DNA of 34,663 nucleotides from Burkholderiales bacterium (GTDB lineage Bacteria > Pseudomonadota > Gammaproteobacteria > Burkholderiales > Burkholderiaceae_C). The translations under genes and the position numbers were made by a program. Shown here one piece after another: positions 17,698-27,361 of the stretch; the first letter of the stretch is position 1, and each line of letters opens with the position of its first letter. A model generated the notes under the pieces. It ran no database searches. It was given only the letters and a program-made list of their open reading frames with translations, and was not told where the DNA came from. The stretch is taken from assembly GCA_021732385.1 (NCBI GenBank), contig JAKFVA010000005.1, forward strand, positions 62,590-97,252. The letters run 5' to 3'.

Positions 17698-19103
17698 CTG
17701 CCAGCCACTTTCATGCGGTTGACCAAAATTGAGCCCACGGTTTTTGCGCCGTAGTTGTAGGCGTCAGCGCCCACGGCCTCAATGCCCAGCAGCATGTCCT
17801 TGAGGTTACCCGCAATGGTGATCTCCTGCACCGGAAAGGCAATTTCGCCCCGCTCCACCCAAAAGCCGCTGGCCCCGCGCGAGTAGTCCCCGGTCACATA
17901 GTTGACGCCCTGGCCCATCAGCTCAACGACCAGCAAACCTGTACCCAGCTTTTTCAGCATGGCGTCCAGATCGTCACCTGGTCTTGTCTGGCGCGAAGTC
18001 AGCGTGAGGTTGTGCGAGCCGCCGGCATTGCCGGTGGTTTTCATACCCAGTTTGCGGGCTGAATAACTGCTTAAAAAATAGCCCTCCAGGCGTCCGGCGC
18101 TGACCACCTGGCGCGCATGGCATTGCACGCCCTCGTCATCAAACGGCGAGCTGCCCTTGCCGCGTGGCACAAATGGATCTTCATGCAAATCCATGTGTTT
18201 GGGCAGCACTTGCTTGCCCAGCGAGTCGAGCAGGAATGTGCTCTTGCGGTACAGCGCGCCGCCACTGACCGCCTGCACCAGGGCCCCCAGCAAGCCAGCC
18301 GCCAGCGGTGACTCAAACAGCACCGGGCAGGTAGTGGTGGGCAGCTTGCGTGAATGCAGGCGGCTCAGGGCGCGTTCGGCGGCATAGCGGCCTATGGCCT
18401 GCGGCGAGGCCAGTTGCGCGGGGTGCCGCATGGAGCTGTACCAGGCGTCGCGCTGCATCTCGGCGTTTTTTCCCGGCAGCGCGGCAATGGGCGCGACCGA
18501 CAGGGAGTGGCGCGAGCTGGCATAGCCACCCCTGAACCCCGCCTGTCCAGCACGCATGTGGGCACTGAAAAAATGGCTTTGCTGGGCGCTCACGCCCGCG
18601 CCCTCGGTGTTGGTAATGCGTTTGTGAGTTTGCAAGGCAGCGGCTTCACAAGCTAGCGCCAAGTCTGCCGCCGCCTCGGGCGTCAGCGCCCAAGGGTGAA
18701 ACAAGTCCAGGTCGGGCTGCTCGCGCACCACATCATCCAGATCAGGCAGGCCCGCCAGCGGGTCTTCGGCGGTGAAGCGGGCAATATCGTAGGCGGCCTG
18801 CACGGTTTGCTCAATCGCCAACGGGGAAAAATCGGAGGTGCTGGCATTGCCGCGCCGCGCGCCCGCATACACCGTGATGCCCAGCGATTTGTCGCGGTTG
18901 CGCTCCACCGTTTCCAATGCGCCCATGCGCACGGAAACACTCAGACCACAGCCCTCGGAGGCATTCGCGCCAGCGTCGGTGGCGCCGAGCTTCTTGGCAT
19001 GCGCCAGCGCGCTGTCAACCAGATTTTCAAATTGGGAACGGGAGTAGGTGAAGCCGCTTTGCGCTGTGGCAAATCCGTTTTCGGCAGATGGGGTGTTTTG
19101 CAT
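17694..19103 (-). CDS. pmbA: Metalloprotease-family protein PmbA/TldE
   Basis: This 469-residue member of the TldD/PmbA (TldE) family is partner of TldD in processing peptides (microcin B17, CcdA); TldD carries the zinc site. Visible family features are an N-terminal domain with SEGCGLSVSVRMG and VERNRDKSLGITVY, and a C-terminal domain with GSSPFDDEGV, TGNAGGSHNLTL, VVELMGQGVNYVTGDYSRGASGFWVE and GNLKDML. The start at 19103 was chosen over a longer frame to 19184, because family proteins start shortly before the FxxLVDSAL helix. It is divergent from darP with 64 bases between, the same pairing as in enterobacteria. No tldD lies in the window. Confidence 0.94.
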   Translation of the reverse strand: MQNTPSAENGFATAQSGFTYSRSQFENLVDSALAHAKKLGATDAGANASEGCGLSVSVRMGALETVERNRDKSLGITVYAGARRGNASTSDFSPLAIEQTVQAAYDIARFTAEDPLAGLPDLDDVVREQPDLDLFHPWALTPEAAADLALACEAAALQTHKRITNTEGAGVSAQQSHFFSAHMRAGQAGFRGGYASSRHSLSVAPIAALPGKNAEMQRDAWYSSMRHPAQLASPQAIGRYAAERALSRLHSRKLPTTTCPVLFESPLAAGLLGALVQAVSGGALYRKSTFLLDSLGKQVLPKHMDLHEDPFVPRGKGSSPFDDEGVQCHARQVVSAGRLEGYFLSSYSARKLGMKTTGNAGGSHNLTLTSRQTRPGDDLDAMLKKLGTGLLVVELMGQGVNYVTGDYSRGASGFWVERGEIAFPVQEITIAGNLKDMLLGIEAVGADAYNYGAKTVGSILVNRMKVAGS

Positions 19104-19112
19104 GTCTGCGGC

Positions 19113-19118
19113 TATGAT
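19113..19118. promoter_or_regulatory. Overlapping -10-like elements between pmbA and darP
   Basis: In the 64-base gap TATGATAA reads TATGAT on the plus strand (toward darP), and its complement gives TATCAT on the minus strand (toward pmbA). No clear -35 is seen on either side. The two divergent promoters may share or compete for this site. Confidence 0.3.
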
Positions 19119-19167
19119 AACTGCCCACCTAAAGCGTCTTTGCAGTGTGGTTAGCCCCAGAAAATCG

Positions 19168-19815
19168 ATGTCACGCAAACCCAAAAAAGGCTATTACGTT
19201 CGCGGCGAGTTTGTCGCCGAGGGCAGTGAGCTTGACGTGCAACTCAAGGCCGAACTCAAGGGCACCACCGAGTCCAGCCGCACCGACCAAAAGCGCGAGT
19301 CCGACGCCCTGCAGACACTGGGTGAAGACCTGCTGGCGCTGGGCGTCAACGCATTGGCCAGGCTGAATTTGCCCGATATTTTGGTAACCGCTATTGCCGA
19401 AGCCAAAAAAATAACCAACTTTGAAGGCAAGCGCCGCCAGATGCAATTCATCGGCAAGCTGATGCGCAAGCTCGATGCTGACCAAGTGATAGCTGCACGC
19501 GCGGCACTGGATGAACAACACAGCGGCTCAGCCAGCCAGACCCTGCTCCTGCACCAGATAGAAACCTGGCGCAATGACCTGCTGGCGCGCGAGAACGCAC
19601 TGGCCGACTGGCTGGCGCAACACCCCGGCACTGACGCCCAGCAGCTGCGTGCGCTGCTGCGCCAAGCGCGCAAAGATGCCCTGCCGGGCAAACCCGGCCT
19701 GGCGCCGCGCCAGGGACGCGCTTACCGCGAGATTTTCCAGTTGCTGCGCACCCATCTGTCGGCCCCGGACAAAGACGCCGACATCGAAGAAACGGTCGAT
19801 CAGGAGTCCCCATGA
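19168..19815 (+). CDS. darP: Dual-action ribosomal maturation protein DarP (YjgA)
   Basis: This 215-residue protein associates with late 50S precursors. The family core is visible: EGSELDVQLKAELKGTTESS-like opening, LPDILVTAIAEAKKI, EGKRRQMQFIGKLMR, then a helical region and the closing RQGRAYREIFQLLR. The ATG at 19168 (MSRKPKKGYYVRGEF) was chosen because the longer frame to 19048 runs into pmbA and is not family-like. It is somewhat longer than E. coli DarP (about 183) through its N-terminus and an acidic C-terminal tail. It overlaps mog by four bases (ATGA at 19812). Confidence 0.92.
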   Translation: MSRKPKKGYYVRGEFVAEGSELDVQLKAELKGTTESSRTDQKRESDALQTLGEDLLALGVNALARLNLPDILVTAIAEAKKITNFEGKRRQMQFIGKLMRKLDADQVIAARAALDEQHSGSASQTLLLHQIETWRNDLLARENALADWLAQHPGTDAQQLRALLRQARKDALPGKPGLAPRQGRAYREIFQLLRTHLSAPDKDADIEETVDQESP

Positions 19816-20501
19816 ACGCACCCGCTGCACCCCCCCCTGGCAACGGCCCTCACGCCGGTGCTGGCACGCCCGAACTCCTCACTCCGGCCAGCCTGGCGCA
19901 AATTACGATTGGCCTGGTTTCCACCAGCGACCGCGCGAGTACCGGCGTTTATGTAGACAAAGGTCTGCCCGCCTTGAGAGACTGGCTGGGCCGCGCGCTT
20001 AAAAATCCGTTGCAACTGCATGAACGGCTGGTGCCTGACGAACAAGCCAAGATTGAGGCCGCGCTGCGTGAACTGGTCGAAGCCGGTTGCGCGTTGATCC
20101 TCACCACCGGCGGCACTGGCCCTGCGCTGCGCGACGTCACGCCGGAAGCCACGCTGGCCGTCGCCGACCGCGTGATGCCCGGTTTTGGCGAGCAGATGCG
20201 TCAGATCAGCCTGAACTTTGTGCCTACCGCCATTTTGTCGCGCCAAGTGGCGGTAATTCGCGGCCAATGCCTCATCCTCAATTTGCCGGGCCAGCCCAAG
20301 TCGATTGCCGAAACGCTAGAGGGCCTCAAGGCCACTGAAGCCAGCGGTGCCGTGCCCGCGCGCGCGGCAGTGCCGGGTATTTTTGCGGCAGTGCCTTACT
20401 GCATTGATTTGATTGGCGGCCCGTATTTGCAAACCGATCCAGCAGTGTGCCCGGCATTCCGACCCAAATCAGCAGTTCGCTCGCAGCAACAGCCTTCGTA
20501 G
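19812..20501 (+). CDS. mog: Molybdopterin adenylyltransferase
   Basis: This 229-residue MogA-type protein adenylates molybdopterin before molybdenum insertion. Motifs: ITIGLVSTSDRASTGVYVDKG (about 31-51), the LILTTGGTGPALRDVTPEAT substrate loop, and LPGQPKSIAETL. A Pro/Ala-rich head of about 28 residues is unlike E. coli MogA, and a short polar tail follows the core. It is translationally coupled to darP. In the window its product is needed by NasA, though the two loci lie ~15 kb apart. Confidence 0.94.
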   Translation: MNAPAAPPPGNGPHAGAGTPELLTPASLAQITIGLVSTSDRASTGVYVDKGLPALRDWLGRALKNPLQLHERLVPDEQAKIEAALRELVEAGCALILTTGGTGPALRDVTPEATLAVADRVMPGFGEQMRQISLNFVPTAILSRQVAVIRGQCLILNLPGQPKSIAETLEGLKATEASGAVPARAAVPGIFAAVPYCIDLIGGPYLQTDPAVCPAFRPKSAVRSQQQPS

Positions 20502-20507
20502 GCTTTT
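20491..20507 (+). terminator. Small hairpin with T tail at the mog stop codon
   Basis: AGCCT (20491-20495), loop TCGT, AGGCT (20500-20504) followed by a short T run. It spans the mog stop codon. The stem has only five pairs, so termination would be weak. Confidence 0.4.
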
Positions 20508-20568
20508 GGGGCAGCTTTAGCTGCGTTTTACCGCCAAATATTCTCAATAGCCCCAAACAGGCCTTTTT
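20505..20568 (+). terminator. Long-range inverted repeat with T run between mog and the LysM-FecR gene
   Basis: TTTGGGGC (20505-20512) is complementary to GCCCCAAA (20550-20557). A GCAGC/GCTGC hairpin (20511-20524) partly competes with it. A run of six Ts (20563-20568) follows five bases later, only a few bases before the next ATG. It may be a terminator or a 5'-leader switch for the downstream gene. Confidence 0.4.
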
Positions 20569-20571
20569 TAT

Positions 20572-22005
20572 ATGCCAAATATGCCTCAAACCTACAGTGG
20601 ACTAGCGGGTACAGCTATTTTATTAATAGCAATTTTGAGTAGTCTGGCCAGCCCCGTGCAGGCCCAGGGCAGCGAGCCGAGCCTGCCCTACACCGTCAAG
20701 CCCTCCGACAAGCTGATTGTGCTGGCCAAAGAGTTGCTGATTCGCCCCGCTGACTGGGCGCAGGTAGCGCGCTTTAACCAAATGAAAGACCCCGACTTCA
20801 TCAAACCAGGGCAAAAGCTGCAGATCCCGCTGCGCCTGATGAAAACCCAGCCTGCACCCAGCCGCCTGGTTAGTGTCAGTGGCGACGTGCAATTGGGCGG
20901 CGCTGCCGCTGCCGTGGGCAGCGTAGTGGGAGAAGGCGTCAAGCTGCAAACTGGCGCCAACAGTTCGGCCGTACTGCAAATGGCAGACGGCAGCCGCGTC
21001 ACCTTGCTGCCCGGTACGCTGGCAGAGGTAGTGAGCCAGCGTGGCTATGCGCTGCGCGACACCTCTAAAAGCGGCTCCACCACCTGGTTTTCCGGGCTGG
21101 TGCGACTGGCCTTGGGTTCAGTGGAAACACTGGCCGCCAAAGCCGCTAACCGTGCCACACCGCTGCAAATCGAGACACCCACCTCGCTGGTCGGGGTGCG
21201 CGGCACACAGTTTCGCGTCGGCTATGCCGGTGCTGGTGCAGCGGGGGCCAGCACTGAAGTGCTGGAGGGCAAAGTGCGGGCCGACAACCCGGTGCAAGCC
21301 AGCGGCGCCGATTTGCCAGGTGGCACAGGCGCAGTGGTCAACCCCAAAGAAAAAGAAGTGAAGGTTGTCAAGCTGCTGGACGCGCCCAACACCAGCGGCC
21401 TGGCCGCTGAGGTGTTCAAACCGCTGGGCACGCTGGCCCTGCCACCGCTGGCGTCGCTGCCCGGTGCGCGCGGCTATCGGGTGCAGGTTTCGCCGGACGA
21501 AAAATTTGAGCAAATCGTGCGTGACTTGCAAGGCAGCCAAAGTGTTGACCTCGGCAGCCTCGCCCTGGGTAACTGGGTGGTGCGCCTGCGCGGCATCGAC
21601 GGCCAAGGGCTGGAAGGTTTTGATGCCGTCAAGCGCATTGCGGTATCGCCAGAGCCCACTTGGCGCGTGCTGAGCTCTGCCATCAGCCAGCGCGCGGGAA
21701 AAACCGTGCTGGAGTGGGACGGTGTGCAGGCCAATGGCCAAGCCTTTGCCACCCAGCCTGCGCCGCAATACACAGCCATGCTGGCAAATGACGCAGCACT
21801 TAAAAATGTGCTGGCGCAGACAGCCGCTTCCCCTACCGCGCAACTGGTACTGGGCGACCTCAAGCCCGGCACTTACTACATCCGGCTGCAAGCGCAGACG
21901 GGCACGGGTAACGTGGCGCAATCTGCCATTTACCGCTTTGAATTGCCGGGCAACTGGGGGGCCACCGTGTTCGACCTGACCTCTGGCTTGCAGCCTTTGC
22001 GCTAA
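20572..22005 (+). CDS. LysM and FecR domain-containing exported protein
   Basis: This is a 477-residue protein. A signal peptide covers about residues 1-32 (hydrophobic GTAILLIAILSSLAS, cleavage after VQAQ or VQA). A LysM peptidoglycan-binding module follows at about 38-92 (YTVKPSDKLIVLAKELL ... PGQKLQIP). A FecR-like domain lies at about 100-215 (GDVQL, LQTGANSSAVLQMADGSRVTLLPG, TSLVGVRGTQFRV), and the C-terminal ~230 residues look like beta-sandwich repeats. It probably sits in the periplasm on peptidoglycan; unlike FecR of iron transport, no TonB receptor or sigma factor gene is near. The ATG at 20581 is an alternative start. The signal-peptide codons include an unusually AT-rich hairpin (GCTATT/AATAGC, 20614-20630). 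Confidence 0.87.
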   Translation: MPNMPQTYSGLAGTAILLIAILSSLASPVQAQGSEPSLPYTVKPSDKLIVLAKELLIRPADWAQVARFNQMKDPDFIKPGQKLQIPLRLMKTQPAPSRLVSVSGDVQLGGAAAAVGSVVGEGVKLQTGANSSAVLQMADGSRVTLLPGTLAEVVSQRGYALRDTSKSGSTTWFSGLVRLALGSVETLAAKAANRATPLQIETPTSLVGVRGTQFRVGYAGAGAAGASTEVLEGKVRADNPVQASGADLPGGTGAVVNPKEKEVKVVKLLDAPNTSGLAAEVFKPLGTLALPPLASLPGARGYRVQVSPDEKFEQIVRDLQGSQSVDLGSLALGNWVVRLRGIDGQGLEGFDAVKRIAVSPEPTWRVLSSAISQRAGKTVLEWDGVQANGQAFATQPAPQYTAMLANDAALKNVLAQTAASPTAQLVLGDLKPGTYYIRLQAQTGTGNVAQSAIYRFELPGNWGATVFDLTSGLQPLR

Positions 22006-22016
22006 CGCCTGTGGGC

Positions 22017-22790
22017 TTATTTGCCCAGCACGTCATTGAGCTGGTGCGCCGCAAATGCGGGCATGCGCTCGGCCTCGCAGGGCACACAGTCGCTGCTTTT
22101 GGCCACCGCCGAGAGTTTTTCCAGCGCGGTCCAGAGCATGGCAATTTGCTCTTCCTGCGATGACGCGCTGTCAATCAGACCGCGCAGGGCCTGGCTGATG
22201 GGGTCGTCGTTCTGCGTTACGCCATAGGCAGAAAAACCCATTTTGGAGGCCGTTTCCTCGCGCTTTGCATCGCTCTCGGCCTGGATGATGCGTGCCGGAT
22301 TGCCCACTGCTGTGGCACCGGCTGGCACTGGCTTGGTCACCACCGCGTTGGAGCCAATCTTGGCGTTGTCGCCCACGGTAAAGCCGCCCAGTACCTTGGC
22401 CCCTGCCCCCACCACCACATTGCGCCCCAACGTGGGGTGGCGCTTGACACCCTTGTAGAGCGAGGTGCCGCCCAACGTGACACCCTGGTAAATGGTGCAG
22501 CCGTCGCCAATCTCGGCGGTCTCACCCACCACCACGCCCATGGCATGGTCAAAAAACACGCAAGAACCAATGCGTGCTGCAGGATGGATTTCAATTCCAG
22601 TCAGCAGGCGCGACAGGTTGGAGATAAACCGCGCCAGCCATTTGAGGCCGTGGCTCCAGCACCATTGGGCGCGGCGGTGCAAGATGAGCGCATGCACCCC
22701 GGGGTAGCAGGTGAGCACCTCCCAAAAGCCACGCGCTGCCGGGTCGCGGGACTGGATGCAGGCAATATCAGAGCGCAAACGGTTAAACAT
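22017..22790 (-). CDS. cysE: Serine O-acetyltransferase
   Basis: This 257-residue enzyme acetylates L-serine with acetyl-CoA, the first step of cysteine synthesis. The left-handed beta-helix hexapeptide repeats run from about residue 68 to 165 (GIEIHPAARIGSCVFFDHAMGV, GDGCTIYQGVTLGG, GRNVVVGAGAKVLGGFTVGDNAKIGSNAVV). The catalytic HAMGVVVGETA segment is intact. The C-terminal tail beyond residue ~180 is long and variable, with two Cys (DCVPCEAE), and does not end in the usual Ile-rich CysK-binding tail. It follows trmJ by 18 bases, so the two are likely one operon. Confidence 0.93.
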   Translation of the reverse strand: MFNRLRSDIACIQSRDPAARGFWEVLTCYPGVHALILHRRAQWCWSHGLKWLARFISNLSRLLTGIEIHPAARIGSCVFFDHAMGVVVGETAEIGDGCTIYQGVTLGGTSLYKGVKRHPTLGRNVVVGAGAKVLGGFTVGDNAKIGSNAVVTKPVPAGATAVGNPARIIQAESDAKREETASKMGFSAYGVTQNDDPISQALRGLIDSASSQEEQIAMLWTALEKLSAVAKSSDCVPCEAERMPAFAAHQLNDVLGK

Positions 22791-22808
22791 GAATGCAGTT
22801 TAACGGCG

Positions 22809-23681
22809 CTACTTTAAATCTGCCGGAGGCAGCACAGCGCTGCCTGGCACTTGCTGAGGCTGCCCCCGCTCGGCTGTTTGCAGCACAGCCCGGGCAATGC
22901 CACGCAGGATGTGGATTTCTTCTTTCGTGATGTGGGCGCGGTTGGTCAGCTGGTTGAGCCGCGCGAGCAGTTTTTTGGGCGCTGCCGGATCCAGGTAGCC
23001 AACCGCTTCAAGCGCCTGCTGCCAGTGCGCCAGCATGGCCGCTACTTGCGGGGCATCGGCCCAGTGCGTGTTGCTGGTGCTGGACTGCACGGCAAAGCCC
23101 TGCCCCAGCGCGTCCAGCGCCAGCCGCCATTCATAAGCGATCACCTGAATCGCCGACGCCAAATTGAGCGAGCCAAAGCCCGGATTGGTGGGAATACTCA
23201 GCGCCACATGGCAGCGGTACACGTCGTCATTGGCCATGCCATAGCGTTCAGAGCCAAACAGCAAAGCCAGGCCCAAGTTGGTTTGCAATTCAGGGTTTGA
23301 AACCAAATCAGGTTCAGGCGCAGGTTTGACGTGCGGGTAGCGCTCTGAATTTGAGAGCGCACCAAGGAGATGCTCAACCAGCGAGGCAAAGTAGACGCGC
23401 GGGCTGGTGGTGGGTGGGCCAAAGTCGCGTGGCGTCATGGCGGTGGCACACAAATGCGTCATGCCGTCCAGTGCTTCATCCAACGTGGCCACAATCCGCG
23501 CCTTGTCCAGCACATCCAGTGCACCGCTAGCGCGCTGGATGGTTTCCTCGCGCCGCAGCACATTGGGCCAGCGCGGTGCCACCAGCACCAGATCGTCAAA
23601 CCCCATTACCTTCATGGCGCGCGCGGCAGCGCCCACATTGCCGGCATGGCTGGTGTGGATCAGGATGAATCGGGTTTTCAT
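22809..23681 (-). CDS. trmJ: tRNA (cytidine/uridine-2'-O-)-methyltransferase TrmJ (SPOUT family)
   Basis: This 290-residue SAM-dependent enzyme methylates the ribose at tRNA position 32. The SPOUT core shows TSHAGNVGAAARAMKVMG (about 10-27), the central FGSERYGMANDD motif, and the knot-closing IPTNPGFGSLNLASAIQVIAYEW. It is longer than E. coli TrmJ through a C-terminal helical domain (about 205-290). No Shine-Dalgarno precedes the ATG. It is divergent from the inositol-phosphatase-family gene, with about 109 bases between starts, and upstream of cysE in one unit. Confidence 0.93.
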   Translation of the reverse strand: MKTRFILIHTSHAGNVGAAARAMKVMGFDDLVLVAPRWPNVLRREETIQRASGALDVLDKARIVATLDEALDGMTHLCATAMTPRDFGPPTTSPRVYFASLVEHLLGALSNSERYPHVKPAPEPDLVSNPELQTNLGLALLFGSERYGMANDDVYRCHVALSIPTNPGFGSLNLASAIQVIAYEWRLALDALGQGFAVQSSTSNTHWADAPQVAAMLAHWQQALEAVGYLDPAAPKKLLARLNQLTNRAHITKEEIHILRGIARAVLQTAERGQPQQVPGSAVLPPADLK

Positions 23682-23727
23682 TTTCAGTGGGCGCGGTGTG
23701 CAGCGGCACCGCTAGCGCAGCCGCAAT

Positions 23728-23733
23728 TACAAT
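23728..23733 (+). promoter_or_regulatory. Possible -10 element for the inositol monophosphatase gene
   Basis: TACAAT at 23728-23733 in the divergent gap would start a leader of about 50 bases. No good -35 is visible. Weak call. Confidence 0.25.
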
Positions 23734-23790
23734 GCTTTATTGTCGTTGCCTGCATCGCCGGGCGGCCCCTTCAGCTCATTACCACCCTTT

Positions 23791-24699
23791 ATGTCCAGCA
23801 ATCTGCACCCCATGCTCAACGTGGCCATCAAGGCTGCACGCGCCGCCGGCGACATCATTAACCGCGCCGCGCTGGACATAGAAGCCCTGCGCATCTCGCA
23901 AAAGCAGGTCAACGACTACGTGACCGAGGTTGATCTAGCCAGTGAGGCCGCCATCATTGACACCCTGCTCACCGCCTACCCCGGCCACGGCATTCTGGCT
24001 GAAGAGTCGGGCAGCGAGCGCGGTGCCAAAGACAGTGAGTTTGTGTGGATCATCGACCCGCTCGACGGCACCACCAATTTCATCCACGGCTTTCCGGTGT
24101 ATTGCGTGAGCATTGCGCTGGCCGTCAAAGGCAAGATCGAGCAGGCGGTGGTGTACGACCCGACCCGCAACGACTTGTTTTGCGCCACCAAGGGCCGCGG
24201 GGCTTATTTGAACAACCGCCGCCTGCGTGTGGGCAAGCGTATCCGCCTGTCTGATTGCTTGCTGTCCACCGGTTTTCCGTTTCGTCCCGGCGACGACATG
24301 CCGCGCTACCTGCAACTGTTGGGCGAGGTGATGCCCAAAATTGCCGACTTGCGCCGCCCTGGCGCTGCCGCGCTGGATCTGGCTTACGTGGCTGCCGGCA
24401 GTTGCGATGGCTTTTTTGAAACCGGCCTCAAGCCCTGGGACGTGGCCGCTGGTTCGCTGTTAGTAGCTGAAGCAGGTGGCCTGGTGGGCAACTACAGCGG
24501 CGAGGCCGACTTTTTGATGCACGGTGAATGCCTGGCCGCCAGCCCCAAGATTTACGCGCAAATGGTGCCGCTGCTCAGCGCCTATTCCAAGTTTGCAACG
24601 GTAAGCGACAAGACCGCCGTGCGCATGAAACTCACCGGCAAGTCGACCGCTGCCCCGCTGCCTCTGGCGACCGAAGACAGCCCCCGGGCACCGTTTTAA
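23791..24699 (+). CDS. suhB: Inositol monophosphatase family protein (SuhB-like)
   Basis: This 302-residue Mg-dependent phosphatase has all metal motifs: [10 protein letters not shown] with the D-x2-SE element, [10 protein letters not shown] (Glu-Glu), [17 protein letters not shown] (DPLDGT), and [17 protein letters not shown] (WDxAAG). SuhB in E. coli also binds RNA polymerase antitermination complexes; whether this protein does is not visible. The ATG at 23791 ([17 protein letters not shown]) was chosen over an upstream TTG at 23740, because the added residues are Pro/Gly-rich and not family-like. The C-terminal ~35 residues extend past the usual end. mutS starts 37 bases downstream. Confidence 0.92.
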   Translation: MSSNLHPMLNVAIKAARAAGDIINRAALDIEALRISQKQVNDYVTEVDLASEAAIIDTLLTAYPGHGILAEESGSERGAKDSEFVWIIDPLDGTTNFIHGFPVYCVSIALAVKGKIEQAVVYDPTRNDLFCATKGRGAYLNNRRLRVGKRIRLSDCLLSTGFPFRPGDDMPRYLQLLGEVMPKIADLRRPGAAALDLAYVAAGSCDGFFETGLKPWDVAAGSLLVAEAGGLVGNYSGEADFLMHGECLAASPKIYAQMVPLLSAYSKFATVSDKTAVRMKLTGKSTAAPLPLATEDSPRAPF

Positions 24700-24736
24700 T
24701 TCATTCGATTTCTGATGCCGACCTGACGCAGGCTGG

Positions 24737-27361
24737 ATGAAGCCCGATCACACCCCCATGATGGCCCAGTACCTGGCCATCAAAGCCGACTACCCGCACA
24801 CGCTGGTGTTCTACCGAATGGGCGATTTCTACGAGCTGTTTTACGGCGACGCTGAAAAAGCCGTACGGCTGCTGGGCATCACGCTGACGCAGCGCGGGCA
24901 GTCGGCGGGGGAACCCGTGGTCATGGCCGGTGTACCTTTTCACTCGGTCGATGGCTACCTGGCACGTCTGGTCAAGCTCGGTGAATCGGTGGCGATTTGC
25001 GAACAGGTGGGCGAAGTGGGTGCCAGCAAAGGCCCGGTGGAGCGCAAGGTGCTGCGCGTGGTCACCCCCGGCACCCTGACCGACGCCGGTTTGCTGGCCG
25101 ACAAACAAGACGCCACTCTGCTGGCCATTCACCAGGGCCCGCGTCACAGCCTGGGGCTGGCGTGGCTGGTGTTGACGCAATCGCAAATTCAACTGGCCGA
25201 GTGCACGCCTGATGAACTGCCCGCCTGGCTGGCACGCATTGCACCATCTGAGCTAATTTACGGCGCTGACGTCACCCCCGCTTTTGAACAGCAATTGCAA
25301 GCTATCGCCAGCACCCAAGCGCGCGCGCTCACTGGCAATTCGCTCCTGCTCACGCCTCGCCCGGCCTGGCAGTTTGACACTGCCCTGGGCCAGCGCAAGC
25401 TGTGCGAACAGTTGCGCAGCGCCAGCCTGCAAGCCTTTGGCGCGGCCGACGTGGCGCAAGCCCATGCGGCGGCCGCTGGTTTGCTGGCCTACGCCGAACA
25501 CACCCAAGGCCGCGCTCTGGGCCATGTGCAGGCTTTGCAGGTGGCGCGCAGCGATGCGTTGCTGGATTTGCCCGCCACCACCCAGCGCAATCTGGAGCTG
25601 ACGCAAACCCTCAGCGGCAAAGACACACCCACCTTGTTCTCGCTGCTGGACACCTGCCAAACCAGCATGGGCAGCCGCCTGCTCAAGCGCTGGCTGCTGG
25701 CCCCCACGCGCGACCGCAGCCCTGCGCGCCAGCGCCACATCGCCATTGAAACGCTGCGCCAGGGTGCTTACCAAAAACTGCGCGAACCACTGAAAAACGT
25801 CAACGATGTGGAGCGCATCAGCGCCCGCATTGCGCTGCGCCAGGTGCGCCCGCGCGAGCTGGTGGCGTTGCAGCAATCACTGCAAAAAACAAAATTGCTC
25901 ACGCACCTGTTGTCTGGTCTTGACGGCTATTTGGCTGAAATTTCTGCCAACTTGACTGCCCCACCTGGCTGCGCCGAGCTGCTGGCCCGCGCAGTGCTAC
26001 CCGAGCCTGCCGCGCTGGTGCGCGACGGCGGCGTCATCGCCGACGGCTTTGACGCCGATTTGGATGAGCTGCGTCATATCCAGACGCATGCCGACGCTTT
26101 TCTGATTGAGCTGGAAGTACGTGAAAAAGCCCGCACCGGTATTGCCAATCTCAAGGTGCAGTTCAACCGGGTGCACGGTTTTTACATTGAAATCTCGCAA
26201 GGGCAGCTAGGCAACGTGCCCGCCGATTACCGCCGCCGCCAGACCCTGAAAAACGCCGAGCGCTTCATCACACCCGAGCTAAAAACCTTTGAAGACAAAG
26301 CCCTGAGCGCGCAGGAGCGTGCACTGGCGCGTGAGAAATTTCTCTACGAGCAGCTATTGGACGAACTGCAAGGCTTTGTGCCCGCGCTGACGCAACTGGC
26401 CAACGCATTGGCCAGCCTGGACGCCTTATGCGCGCTGGCCGAGCGCTCGCTTACGCTGGGCTGGTGCTGCCCACAATTTGCCACGCAGCCCTGCATTGCC
26501 ATCACCCAGGGCCGCCACCCGGTGGTGGAGGCACGGCTGGCCGAAACCCATGCGGGCAGCTTCATTGCCAATGACTGCCAACTGGACGCCAAGCAGCGCA
26601 TGCAAATCATTACCGGCCCCAACATGGGCGGCAAATCCACCTACATGCGGCAGGTGGCGGTGATTGTGCTGCTGGCCAGCATGGGCTCGTACGTGCCTGC
26701 GCAAGCCTGCACGCTCGGGCCCATAGACGCCATCCACACGCGCATTGGCGCGGCTGATGACTTGGCCAACGCGCAATCCACTTTTATGCTGGAGATGACC
26801 GAGGCCGCACAAATCCTGCACGCTGCCACACCACATTCACTGGTGCTGATGGACGAAATTGGCCGTGGCACCTCCACCTTTGACGGCCTGGCGCTGGCCA
26901 GTGGCATTGCCACCCACCTGCATGACAAAACCCAGGCCTTCACCCTGTTTGCCACCCATTACTTTGAACTCACCGAGTTTCCCGCCAAGCAATTGGCGGC
27001 ACGCAATGTGCATGTGAGTGCGGTGGAAACCGGGCAAGGCAGCGGCGGCGACATTGTGTTTTTGCATGCAATTGAAGCAGGGCCAGCCAGCCGCAGCTAT
27101 GGCATCCAGGTGGCTCGGCTGGCTGGCATACCCGCTGCGGTGGTGAACCATGCACGCCATACCCTGGCGGCGCTGGAGACGCAGCAGGCACAGCAGCGCG
27201 CGCAGGTGGATTTGTTTGCTGCTCCAACTGCGCCACTGGTGGCCGAGCCCAGCGCGGTGGAAACGGCTTTGGGCACAATCGAGCCCGATGCCTTGAGCCC
27301 GCGCGAAGCGCTGGATGTGTTGTACCAACTGAAAAAAATGACTTCAAAGAAATCGCCATGA
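24737..27361 (+). CDS. mutS: DNA mismatch repair protein MutS
   Basis: This 874-residue protein recognises mismatches and, with ATP, recruits MutL. The mismatch-reading FYE motif is in [16 protein letters not shown] (about residue 35). The connector, lever and clamp regions follow. The ATPase has Walker [14 protein letters not shown] (about 628-640), Walker [17 protein letters not shown], and [11 protein letters not shown]. The C-terminus ends in the dimerisation tail [16 protein letters not shown]. Length is normal. It overlaps the next gene by four bases (ATGA at 27358), so the two are translationally coupled. Confidence 0.97.
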   Translation: MKPDHTPMMAQYLAIKADYPHTLVFYRMGDFYELFYGDAEKAVRLLGITLTQRGQSAGEPVVMAGVPFHSVDGYLARLVKLGESVAICEQVGEVGASKGPVERKVLRVVTPGTLTDAGLLADKQDATLLAIHQGPRHSLGLAWLVLTQSQIQLAECTPDELPAWLARIAPSELIYGADVTPAFEQQLQAIASTQARALTGNSLLLTPRPAWQFDTALGQRKLCEQLRSASLQAFGAADVAQAHAAAAGLLAYAEHTQGRALGHVQALQVARSDALLDLPATTQRNLELTQTLSGKDTPTLFSLLDTCQTSMGSRLLKRWLLAPTRDRSPARQRHIAIETLRQGAYQKLREPLKNVNDVERISARIALRQVRPRELVALQQSLQKTKLLTHLLSGLDGYLAEISANLTAPPGCAELLARAVLPEPAALVRDGGVIADGFDADLDELRHIQTHADAFLIELEVREKARTGIANLKVQFNRVHGFYIEISQGQLGNVPADYRRRQTLKNAERFITPELKTFEDKALSAQERALAREKFLYEQLLDELQGFVPALTQLANALASLDALCALAERSLTLGWCCPQFATQPCIAITQGRHPVVEARLAETHAGSFIANDCQLDAKQRMQIITGPNMGGKSTYMRQVAVIVLLASMGSYVPAQACTLGPIDAIHTRIGAADDLANAQSTFMLEMTEAAQILHAATPHSLVLMDEIGRGTSTFDGLALASGIATHLHDKTQAFTLFATHYFELTEFPAKQLAARNVHVSAVETGQGSGGDIVFLHAIEAGPASRSYGIQVARLAGIPAAVVNHARHTLAALETQQAQQRAQVDLFAAPTAPLVAEPSAVETALGTIEPDALSPREALDVLYQLKKMTSKKSP

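Noticed and set aside
24700-24736. Possible terminator between suhB-like gene and mutS
   Set aside because: No stem with a T run is visible in the 37 bases.
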